This document shows positions 58,025 through 64,000 of a stretch of 64,000 nucleotides of DNA, piece by piece. The DNA is taken from positions 248,001 to 312,000 of the forward strand of contig NZ_JAGXJY010000006.1 of NCBI RefSeq assembly GCF_019091085.1, in the 5' to 3' direction. Origin of the DNA: Mesorhizobium sp. GbtcB19 (GTDB taxonomy: Bacteria > Pseudomonadota > Alphaproteobacteria > Rhizobiales > Rhizobiaceae). A model generated the notes under the pieces. It searched no databases, was not told where the DNA came from, and saw nothing but the letters and a program-made list of their open reading frames with translations. Each line of letters starts with the position of its first letter. Position 1 is the stretch's first letter. The position numbers were made by a program, and so were the translations under genes.

Positions 58025-59799
58025 TGCGGCGCGGCCGGCGCGCAACCCTTGCCGCATGCATGTTCCTGGCGATCGCCGCGGCTCCGGCCGCCGCGCTGGC
58101 GCAGACCGTTGACGAACTCTATGCATCCGCCGTCAAGGCAAGGCAGGCCCAGCATTTCGACGAGGCGGTTGATCTGCTGCAACGTGCGCTGGCGCTCAAA
58201 CCCGACAATGCCGATGCCCTGGTTCAGCTTGGTTTCGCGCAACTTGGCCGCAACGATCTGACGGCGGCGCGCGATGCCTTTTCCAGGGCGCTTGCAATTG
58301 CCCCCACCTATCGCGATGCCAGCTTCGGCATGGCCGAGGTCGAGTTCCGCGCCGGCAATCTGGACGCGGCGCTCCCGCTCGCCGAGGAGGTGGCGCAGGC
58401 CGACCCCGCCAATACCGACGCCGCGGCACTTGTCGAGAACATCCGCAAGGCTAAGCAGGCCGCCGGCAGCAAGGCCATACAGGCGGCTGGCAGCAAGGCC
58501 AAGCCGCCTGCCGCGGCTCACGCGCCGGTGAAGAAGCCCCAGCGCCGGCCCGATCCCGTCGCTAGTCTGTTGGAGCAGGGCAGGCGCCTGCGCACAGAAG
58601 GAAAACTGCCCGAGGCCGAGACCGTCTATCGCCGCGCCCTGAAGCTTTCGCCAAAAGACACCGACATCCTGGTCGCGCTCGGCCTTGTCGTGGGCTCCAG
58701 CCAGCGCTTCGACGAGGCCGGACACTTCTTCGACCGGGCGCTTGCCATAAAGCCTGGGCTGCTCGATGCGCGGCTGGGCAAGGTCCGCCTGGCGATCTGG
58801 CAGGGCGACACGCCACGAGCCCGGGCGCTGATCGACGACGTGCTGGCGACGGCGCCCGACAATGTCGAGGCGCTCGACCTCGACGGAAGGATCGCGCTTC
58901 TCGAAGGTGACGACAAGCGGGCCGGGCAATCATTCCAGCGCGTGCTGGCATCCGATCCGCGTAACGCCGAGGCGCTGGTGGGGATCGGCGACGTGCGTCG
59001 CGCCCAGGGCGACGACGAGGCCGCGCGGCAGGCTTACAACAAGGCTTTAGCCATCGAGCCCGGCTCTTCCGACATCGAACAGAGGCTGGCCGTGCCGCCG
59101 CCGCGCAAATGGCGGCTCGACCTCGGCAGCGAGGTGAGCGATCTCACCAACGGGCTCGGCGACTGGACCGACAGTTCTGCCGGCCTTGCCTACCGACTGT
59201 CGCCGCGCACGACCATTTCGGGTCGCACGCGGGTGGCGACCCGTTTCGGCCACACCGACGTCCAGGTCGAGGGCCGCATCGACCAGGCCTTCACGCCGGC
59301 CTTCTCGGCTTACGCGCTGGCGGCAGCGACGCCGGATGCCGATTTCCTGGCGCGCTATTCGATCGGCGCGGGCGCGTCATGGCAGATCATGGCGCCGGCA
59401 AAGGCGTTCGGCCCGCTCTCGCTCAACATCGACGCCCGCTACGACAATTTCGCCGATGCCAACATCACCAGCATCTCGCCCTGGGTGCAGGGTTACCTGT
59501 TCGATGGACACCTGGGGCTTTCCGCCCGCTGGGTACACGCCCAGGACAATATTGGCACGCGCGCGGACGGCTATGTGCTGCGCGCTGACCTTGCGGTGAC
59601 GCCGCACTTCAACGTCTTCGGCGGCTATGCCGACGCCCCCGAGATCGACGACGGCGCCCTGGTGCCGACGCGCACCGTCTTTGGCGGCATTTCCTGGGAT
59701 GTCAGCGATCCGCTGACTTTGCGCGCCAGCATCGCGCATGAACAACGTCCGACATTCGACCGGAGCATATTCGGGCTCGGTCTTACAGCGCGGTTCTGA
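58024..59799 (+). CDS. TPR-rich secreted protein with C-terminal outer-membrane barrel (YaiO/PgaA-like)
   Basis: 591 residues. Signal peptide at residues 1-26 (ATLAACMFLAIAAAPAAALA-QT). TPR units run from about 30 to 130 (e.g. HFDEAVDLLQRALALKPDNADALVQLGFAQL), an Ala/Lys linker with repeated QAAGSKA covers 140-175, and TPRs resume from 185 to 355. From about 365 alternating beta-strands (LDLGSEVSDLTNGLG..., SAGLAYRLSPRTTISGRTRV..., FGLGLTARF) form a barrel ending in Phe, as in outer-membrane proteins. The layout matches exporters such as PgaA: a periplasmic TPR scaffold with a pore. Start ATG 58024 is coupled to the receiver gene. Probable role: secretion of the glycan made by the GT2 enzyme encoded two genes on. 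Confidence 0.82.
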   Translation: MRRGRRATLAACMFLAIAAAPAAALAQTVDELYASAVKARQAQHFDEAVDLLQRALALKPDNADALVQLGFAQLGRNDLTAARDAFSRALAIAPTYRDASFGMAEVEFRAGNLDAALPLAEEVAQADPANTDAAALVENIRKAKQAAGSKAIQAAGSKAKPPAAAHAPVKKPQRRPDPVASLLEQGRRLRTEGKLPEAETVYRRALKLSPKDTDILVALGLVVGSSQRFDEAGHFFDRALAIKPGLLDARLGKVRLAIWQGDTPRARALIDDVLATAPDNVEALDLDGRIALLEGDDKRAGQSFQRVLASDPRNAEALVGIGDVRRAQGDDEAARQAYNKALAIEPGSSDIEQRLAVPPPRKWRLDLGSEVSDLTNGLGDWTDSSAGLAYRLSPRTTISGRTRVATRFGHTDVQVEGRIDQAFTPAFSAYALAAATPDADFLARYSIGAGASWQIMAPAKAFGPLSLNIDARYDNFADANITSISPWVQGYLFDGHLGLSARWVHAQDNIGTRADGYVLRADLAVTPHFNVFGGYADAPEIDDGALVPTRTVFGGISWDVSDPLTLRASIAHEQRPTFDRSIFGLGLTARF

Positions 59800-59801
59800 C
59801 C

Positions 59802-60839
59802 ATGTGGATGATCTGGGACCTCTCCCTGCTGCTCAGCGCTCTTTCCCTGCTGATCATGTTGTTCCTCATAGCCCGGCGGGTGCTGCAGGAGCGCAGCGAC
59901 AACGCGGCGGCCGATCAGCGTCGCCAGCTTCTGACCGCGCTGATCGCCTTCACGGAAAACCGTGATCGCGAGGCCTTGAAGGCGGTGGTGCTTGGCGTGC
60001 CGGCGAGCGTCGCGATCCATGCCGGATTCGAGTTCATTTCGTTGCTGCGCGGCGAGGAGCGTAACGAGGTGCTTGTCGCCTTCCATGAATGTGGCTTGCC
60101 GGCCCTCGTCGGCAGGCTGCTGGAACGGGGCAATGTGGCCGAACGCATCCACGCGGCCGAGATGCTGGCGGCGCTGGGTTCGGAGGATGCTACGGCAAGC
60201 CTGCTTGCGGCGCTGGACCATGACCGTTCCCGCGATGTCAGGATCGCCGCGGCCATCGCGCTCTGCGATCTTGGCAGCCTGCCGCTGCTCGGCACTGCGC
60301 TGGACAAGATCGGCGTGGCGGGGCAGCGCTCACGGCGCCTGATCGATCTGTTCAGGCGCTTTCCGCGGTCGCGCTTCAACGAGTTGGCTGTTCACGCATC
60401 GCGCGCGGACGCCGTGCCCTTCGTCAGGGCGGCCGCGATCGATGCGCTGGCGCGCACCGGCGGCTTCGGCTTCGCCGATTTCTTCGCCGGCCTGGCTCGC
60501 AATGACTCGCCGGAGGTTGCCGCCGCGGCGCTGCGCGCGCTGGGCCTCACGGGGCACGGCGCGGCGCCGGCCATCCTGGCTGTCGCGATGACGAACGCCG
60601 ACTGGGATGTGCGCACCGCTGCCGCCGATGCCGCGGGGCGCCTCGGCCTGTCCGAGCTCGCCGCGCCGCTGTCCATGCTTATGGACGATGAGTTCTGGAC
60701 CGTGCGCTATGCCGCGGCCAACGCGCTGCGTTCGCTGGGCAACCCAGGAGAGCGGCTGCTGCGCGAGATGGCCGGCAGCGAGGTCTCGCGCAGCCAGCGC
60801 ACCGCTTCGCTTGTTCTTGCCGAGGGGCCGGCCGCATGA
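59802..60839 (+). CDS. Membrane-anchored HEAT-repeat protein
   Basis: 345 residues. One N-terminal helix (about 5-27, LSLLLSALSLLIMLFLIARRVL) anchors it in the inner membrane. The rest is an array of HEAT-like helical pairs: AERIHAAEMLAALGSEDATASLLAALDHDRSRDVRIAAAIALCDLG, VRAAAIDALARTGG, VAAAALRALGLTGHG, VRTAAADAAGRLGLSEL and VRYAAANALRSLGNPGERLL. These are scaffolds for protein-protein contact. It starts 2 bp after the barrel gene and ends in ATGA overlap with the GT2 gene, so it is bound tightly to the export system. No enzyme motif is seen. Whether the repeats face cytoplasm or periplasm is unclear. Confidence 0.78.
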   Translation: MWMIWDLSLLLSALSLLIMLFLIARRVLQERSDNAAADQRRQLLTALIAFTENRDREALKAVVLGVPASVAIHAGFEFISLLRGEERNEVLVAFHECGLPALVGRLLERGNVAERIHAAEMLAALGSEDATASLLAALDHDRSRDVRIAAAIALCDLGSLPLLGTALDKIGVAGQRSRRLIDLFRRFPRSRFNELAVHASRADAVPFVRAAAIDALARTGGFGFADFFAGLARNDSPEVAAAALRALGLTGHGAAPAILAVAMTNADWDVRTAAADAAGRLGLSELAAPLSMLMDDEFWTVRYAAANALRSLGNPGERLLREMAGSEVSRSQRTASLVLAEGPAA

Positions 60840-62263
60840 TCGCCGATTGGAGCCACGAGATCGTCCTTGCCGCCACCATCCTGTCCTGGTTCATCATCGG
60901 GGCCGGGCTGGCGCAGACGACGATCTATCTGCTGCAGCTGATCTTCGCCGGCTACGCGCTTTCCAAGCGCCCGCCGGTGGCGCGCTCGGCGCTGCTGTGG
61001 CACCGCTACGGCGACGTCGCGCCGCCGATCGCGCTGCTGGTGCCCGCCTATAACGAGGCGTTGAACGTGGTCGAGAGCGTCCATTCGATGCTGGCGCTCG
61101 AATATCCGAACTTCGAGGTGGTCGTCATCAATGACGGTTCGAAGGACGATACGCTGCAACGGCTCATCGAGGCCTTCAAGCTGACGAAGTTCCACCGGCC
61201 CTATGAGGAGGCGCTGGCGCATATGCCGATCCGCGGCCTCTATTCCTCGCCGATGACCGAGCGGCTGTTCGTGGTCGACAAGGAAAATGGCGGCAAGGCC
61301 GACGCCCAGAATGCCGGCATCAATGTCTGCCGCGCACCGCTCTTTTGCGTCATCGATGGCGACTCCATCCTCGAGCCCGATGCGCTGATGCGCGCCGCCC
61401 AGCCTTTCATCGACGACCCCGAGCGCACCATCGCCGTCGGCGGCACGATCCGCATCGCCAACGGCTCGAAGATCGAAGCGGGCAGGGTGCGCGAGATCCA
61501 TCTGCCGCGCCGGCTGCTGCCGCTGTTCCAGGTGGTCGAATATCTCAGGGCCTTCCTCATGGCCAGGCTTGCCTGGAGCAGCATCAACACGCTGATGCTG
61601 GTGTCCGGCGCCTTCGGCATGTTCCGCCGCGCGGAAGTGGTGGCGGTCGGCGGCTTCACCAAGGGCTCGATGGGCGAGGACCTCGACCTCGTCATCAAGT
61701 TGCACCGCCACATGCGCGATACCAGGCGCAAATACCGCATCCAGTTCATTCCCGAACCGGTGTGCTGGACGGAGGCGCCGGAAACGCTGAGCGTGCTTGC
61801 CAGGCAGCGCTCGCGCTGGCAGCGCGGCGCGCTCGAATGCTTCTTCCGCTACCGTGCCATGTTGTTCAACCCGCGCTATGGCCGCGTCGGCTTCCTCGGC
61901 TTCGGCCACATCCTGATCGTCGACGTGCTGGGGCCGGTGGCGGAGGTGCTGGGCTACATCCTGATCCCGGCCTTCTGGCTGCTCGGCATCCTGTCGGCCG
62001 AGTATCTCCTGGCCTTCACCGCGCTGATCTTCACCTATGGCGTCTGCGTCAGCGTCTGCTCGCTGATTCTGGAGGAGGCCGAGCTGCAGCGTTTTCCCCG
62101 CGCCAGGGACTTGGCCGTGCTGACGGCGGCGGCCGTGATCGAGAATTTCGGCTACCGCCAGCTCAACAATTTCTGGCGCGTGAAGGGCTGGTGGCAATAT
62201 CTGCGCGGCAACCAGGGTTGGGGCGAGATGACCAGGACCGGCCTCGGCGGCGTCAAGAAGTAA
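60836..62263 (+). CDS. Processive glycosyltransferase family 2, membrane synthase
   Basis: 475 residues. One to two N-terminal helices (about 10-45) and a C-terminal set (about 350-420) flank a cytoplasmic GT-A domain. Processive synthase motifs are all there: LLVPAYNEALNVVES near 64, VVINDGSKDDT near 97 (first Asp), FCVIDGDSILEPDAL near 175 (DxD), MGEDLDLVIKLHRHMRD near 279 (GED) and QRSRWQRGALECFF near 323 (QxxRW). The family includes PgaC, hyaluronan and cellulose synthases. Sugar unknown. No PilZ domain, so direct c-di-GMP control is not evident. ATG 60836 overlaps the HEAT gene by 4 bp. Probable polymerase of the exopolysaccharide exported by the barrel protein. Confidence 0.9.
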   Translation: MIADWSHEIVLAATILSWFIIGAGLAQTTIYLLQLIFAGYALSKRPPVARSALLWHRYGDVAPPIALLVPAYNEALNVVESVHSMLALEYPNFEVVVINDGSKDDTLQRLIEAFKLTKFHRPYEEALAHMPIRGLYSSPMTERLFVVDKENGGKADAQNAGINVCRAPLFCVIDGDSILEPDALMRAAQPFIDDPERTIAVGGTIRIANGSKIEAGRVREIHLPRRLLPLFQVVEYLRAFLMARLAWSSINTLMLVSGAFGMFRRAEVVAVGGFTKGSMGEDLDLVIKLHRHMRDTRRKYRIQFIPEPVCWTEAPETLSVLARQRSRWQRGALECFFRYRAMLFNPRYGRVGFLGFGHILIVDVLGPVAEVLGYILIPAFWLLGILSAEYLLAFTALIFTYGVCVSVCSLILEEAELQRFPRARDLAVLTAAAVIENFGYRQLNNFWRVKGWWQYLRGNQGWGEMTRTGLGGVKK

Positions 62264-62272
62264 GCCGCGGCA

Positions 62273-62608
62273 TCATGTCAGCGTGCGCTCGATCTCCGCG
62301 ATGAGCGCATCGAGCGCGGTGCGGGCAGCCCTCTCATCCGCCTGCTCGACCAGCAGCGTCTCCAGTGCCGACGCCCGCGCGCTGATATCCGCAAATCCGA
62401 ACGTTCCCGCCGCACCGGCGAGCGAGTGGGCGATCCGGATCAACGGGTCGTTGGAAGCAATGGGTAGTGCAGCCTGCCGATCGGCGATGGCCTTCAACTC
62501 GGCAAGCTGATCGGCGCACCGGGTGAGGAAACGTTGACGCAGCGGGGCGAAAGGATCGTTTGAGATGGGGCCACACTCCATTTCTGGATATGTGTGGGCC
62601 AGCCGCAC
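62273..62608 (-). CDS. HPt (histidine phosphotransfer) domain protein
   Basis: 111 residues from GTG 62608; ATG 62581 is an alternative giving 102 residues. A four-helix bundle is predicted, with the HPt signature IAHSLAGAAGTFGF, phospho-acceptor His61 followed by the conserved Ser/Leu and the Gly-Phe turn. No other domain. It is convergent with the GT2 gene (9 bp between stops). It could carry phosphate between the hybrid kinase's receiver and the stand-alone receivers at 57.0-58.0 kb. Separate transcription means its level could be set independently. Confidence 0.83.
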   Translation of the reverse strand: MRLAHTYPEMECGPISNDPFAPLRQRFLTRCADQLAELKAIADRQAALPIASNDPLIRIAHSLAGAAGTFGFADISARASALETLLVEQADERAARTALDALIAEIERTLT

Positions 62609-62692
62609 GGAGCGGTCCAGACGACTTTTGCTTTTCTATGGGGGAAATCCGTCGGCTATCGGGAGAACAGATCGCTAAGTACCTGTTTTTTC

Positions 62693-62769
62693 TGGTCGGA
62701 GTGGCAGGATTTGAACCTGCGACCCCCTCGTCCCGAACGAGGTGCGCTACCAGACTGCGCTACACTCCG
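62693..62769 (-). tRNA. tRNA-Pro (anticodon CGG)
   Basis: The reverse complement folds as a full cloverleaf: acceptor CGGAGTG / CACTCCG, D arm GCGC...GCGC, anticodon arm CCTCG-TTCGGGA-CGAGG with anticodon CGG, variable GGGTC, T arm GCAGG-TTCAAAT-CCTGC, discriminator A. CCA is encoded (62693-62695). 77 bases with CCA. It decodes CCG, a frequent proline codon here. Confidence 0.95.
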
Positions 62770-62944
62770 TGACCAGACCGCGGGCTTATAGCCGCCGCTT
62801 TCCGATCCTGCAAGCGGCAATGGCAGTCCTTCTGTCGCATTTCGTCGGCTTTCGCCATTGGCCTTTGCCGATGCGACCGAGCAGACCGGTCCGCTGCGCG
62901 AATGGACAGCGGACCGGCACTTTCTTCCGGGTTCTATCGCGCGC

Positions 62945-63823
62945 TCAGGCGGCCGGCTGTCCGAGCACGCTCCAGTCGAAGGCTTTCGCCCAGTCGGCAA
63001 AGCTGTGCCAGCGCACCTCCGGGAAGTCCCGGCGCAGCGCGGCGATATCGACGTCGTAGCCCACGCGGTGGAACCACTCGAACATCAGCGCCGCATCCTC
63101 GCTCTGCTGGCGGGCCACGGCGATCGGAATTTCCTGATACGCGATCGGGCGGCCGATTGCCTGCGACAGGATTTTCGCCTGCTCCTCACCAGTCAGGTCG
63201 TCGCCCGCGAAATCGAAGCGCTTGCCGAACACCTTTTCGCGCCGCTCGGCGAGCGCGGCGACGAAGGCGCCGATATCCGACAGCGCAACCAGCTGCAGCG
63301 CCCGCTTGGCGGGGACCGGGAAGGCGTGCGTGCCTTGGGCGAGCGCTCCGACCGACCACGGCGCGACAAAGTTCTCCATGAACGCCACCGGGGCGCTGAT
63401 CGTATAAGGGATGCCGAGCCGTTCGATATGCTGCTCGACGCCATACTTGCTTTCGAAATGCGGAATGCCGGTCTGCTTGTTGGCATCGGCGACCGACGAG
63501 TAGATCAGATGCCCGACGCCGGCGGCCTTCGCGGCATCGGCGGCGAGGATGCCCTGGCGGGTTTCCTCTTCCATGCCAGCCTCGGTCATCATGCCCATCA
63601 GAAACATCGTGTCGGCATTGCGCGCGGCCCTTTCGATTGAAGCGCCGTCGGCGAGATCGCCAACCACGATTTCGGCGCCGGCCGTCGCAAGCTGCCGAGC
63701 GGCCTTGCTGTCTGGCGAGCGCGTCAAGGCCTTGACGCGGTGTCCCTGGGAGAGAAGCGCGCGCGCAACCGCGCCGCCCTGCTGGCCAGTGGCGCCGGTC
63801 ACCAGAATGTCTCGTTTGGTCAT
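62945..63823 (-). CDS. NmrA-family NAD(P)-binding protein (atypical SDR)
   Basis: 292 residues. N-terminal NAD(P) motif ILVTGATGQQGGAVARALL at residues 6-24, GDLADGASIERAARNADTMF near 56, YSSVADANKQTGIPHFESKYGVEQHI near 108, and PVAFMENF near 145. The Tyr-x3-Lys of classic SDRs is not in the usual place, which is typical of NmrA/HSCARG-like proteins. These act as redox sensors or as quinone/NAD(P)H oxidoreductases. It is divergent from a LysR gene, which probably regulates it. ATG 63823 has AAGGAGCAACG upstream, a strong ribosome binding site. Confidence 0.85.
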   Translation of the reverse strand: MTKRDILVTGATGQQGGAVARALLSQGHRVKALTRSPDSKAARQLATAGAEIVVGDLADGASIERAARNADTMFLMGMMTEAGMEEETRQGILAADAAKAAGVGHLIYSSVADANKQTGIPHFESKYGVEQHIERLGIPYTISAPVAFMENFVAPWSVGALAQGTHAFPVPAKRALQLVALSDIGAFVAALAERREKVFGKRFDFAGDDLTGEEQAKILSQAIGRPIAYQEIPIAVARQQSEDAALMFEWFHRVGYDVDIAALRRDFPEVRWHSFADWAKAFDWSVLGQPAA

Positions 63824-63919
63824 TTCGTTGCTCCTTGTTTCGGTGGAGCAAAGTTAGGCATTGCCGAATTGGCGCATAATTGTCTATAATTGAAAAACTT
63901 TGTGCCATTATTGGATACA
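63824..63919. promoter_or_regulatory. Divergent NmrA/LysR control region
   Basis: A 96-bp AT-rich gap. ATAATT-GTCT-ATAATT (63877-63892) is a direct repeat and TGCCGAATTGGCGCA (63862-63876) is a short dyad. The size and location fit LysR autoregulation with divergent promoters; no exact T-N11-A box is pinned down. Confidence 0.45.
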
Positions 63920-64000
63920 ATGATCGACCTCAACGACATCGTGGTATTCGCTCGCGTTGTGGAAGCCGGAAGCTTCACCGCCGCTGCACGCGCGCTTGCC
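63920..64000 (+). CDS. LysR-family transcriptional regulator, 5' end only
   Basis: 27 codons before the window ends. MIDLNDIVVFARVVEAGSFT and the following AAARALA match the start of the winged helix-turn-helix of LysR regulators, whose proteins are about 300 residues. Divergent from the NmrA-like gene and probably its regulator. No strong Shine-Dalgarno before ATG 63920. Confidence 0.85.
   Translation, partial: MIDLNDIVVFARVVEAGSFTAAARALA

Noticed and set aside
62560..62791. Short open frames crossing the tRNA-Pro gene
   Set aside because: They lie on or opposite the tRNA, have no ribosome binding sites and no motifs.
62693..62944. tRNA-Pro as an integration site for a genomic island
   Set aside because: No integrase, no repeat of the tRNA 3' end, and ordinary genes on both sides.

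Overview
The window looks like chromosomal DNA from a rhizobial alphaproteobacterium of the Mesorhizobium/Phyllobacteriaceae type. This rests on GC-rich codon use throughout, close resemblance of the fructose transporter genes to the frc system of Sinorhizobium, a glg-pgm glycogen operon in the Agrobacterium/rhizobium order, a fused cysNC, and several families of rhizobial intergenic palindromic repeats. There are no phage genes, transposases, CRISPR arrays or rRNA genes. One tRNA-Pro(CGG) is present.

Layout. 1-2225: 3' part of pyruvate phosphate dikinase. 2350-4743: two tandemly duplicated family 9 glycosyltransferases, then a secreted NodB-like deacetylase. 5.8-11.1 kb: small housekeeping genes (DUF427, an acyl-CoA ligase, DUF1499, a metallo-hydrolase, the biotin transporter bioY with a terminator). 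11.35-21.0 kb: a surface-polysaccharide cluster made of dTDP-rhamnose synthesis (rfbACBD), a WbpM/CapD-type 4,6-dehydratase, a glycosyltransferase, an initiating sugar-phosphate transferase, a reductase/epimerase and an O-antigen-ligase-like membrane protein. 21.35-25.0 kb: sulfate activation (cysD, cysNC, cysQ). 25.2-26.3 kb: a sugar aminotransferase. 26.6-32.4 kb: the fructose locus, with kinase, RbsD/FucU protein and ROK repressor on the minus strand and frcBCA diverging from a palindromic operator. 32.6-45.7 kb: the glycogen operon glgP-glgB-glgC-glgA-pgm-glgX plus a GH13 alpha-glucosidase. 45.7-48.1 kb: an orphan TadE/TadG-like pair. 48.35-53.8 kb: an oligopeptide ABC transporter with fused ATPases. 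54.6-62.6 kb: a hybrid histidine kinase, two single-domain response regulators, a TPR/outer-membrane-barrel protein, a HEAT-repeat membrane protein, a GT2 synthase and a convergent HPt protein. 62.7-64.0 kb: tRNA-Pro, then a divergent NmrA-like/LysR pair cut by the window end.

How the genes work together. The carbon genes connect fructose import and phosphorylation, glycogen storage and mobilisation, and PEP/pyruvate exchange. The rfb/CapD/initiating-transferase set would build a rhamnose- and deoxyaminosugar-containing lipid-linked polysaccharide. The 54.6-62.6 kb block is the most interesting: it reads as a phosphorelay-controlled, synthase-dependent exopolysaccharide export system that lacks the familiar PgaB/PgaD or BcsB partners and has a HEAT-repeat protein in their place.

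Repeat structure is a second theme. At least four classes of intergenic palindromes occur. One copy is read in frame as the start of the TadG-like gene, and another supplies the ribosome binding site of glgX. All functions are read from sequence motifs and family knowledge without database searches; similarity levels are judged by eye.
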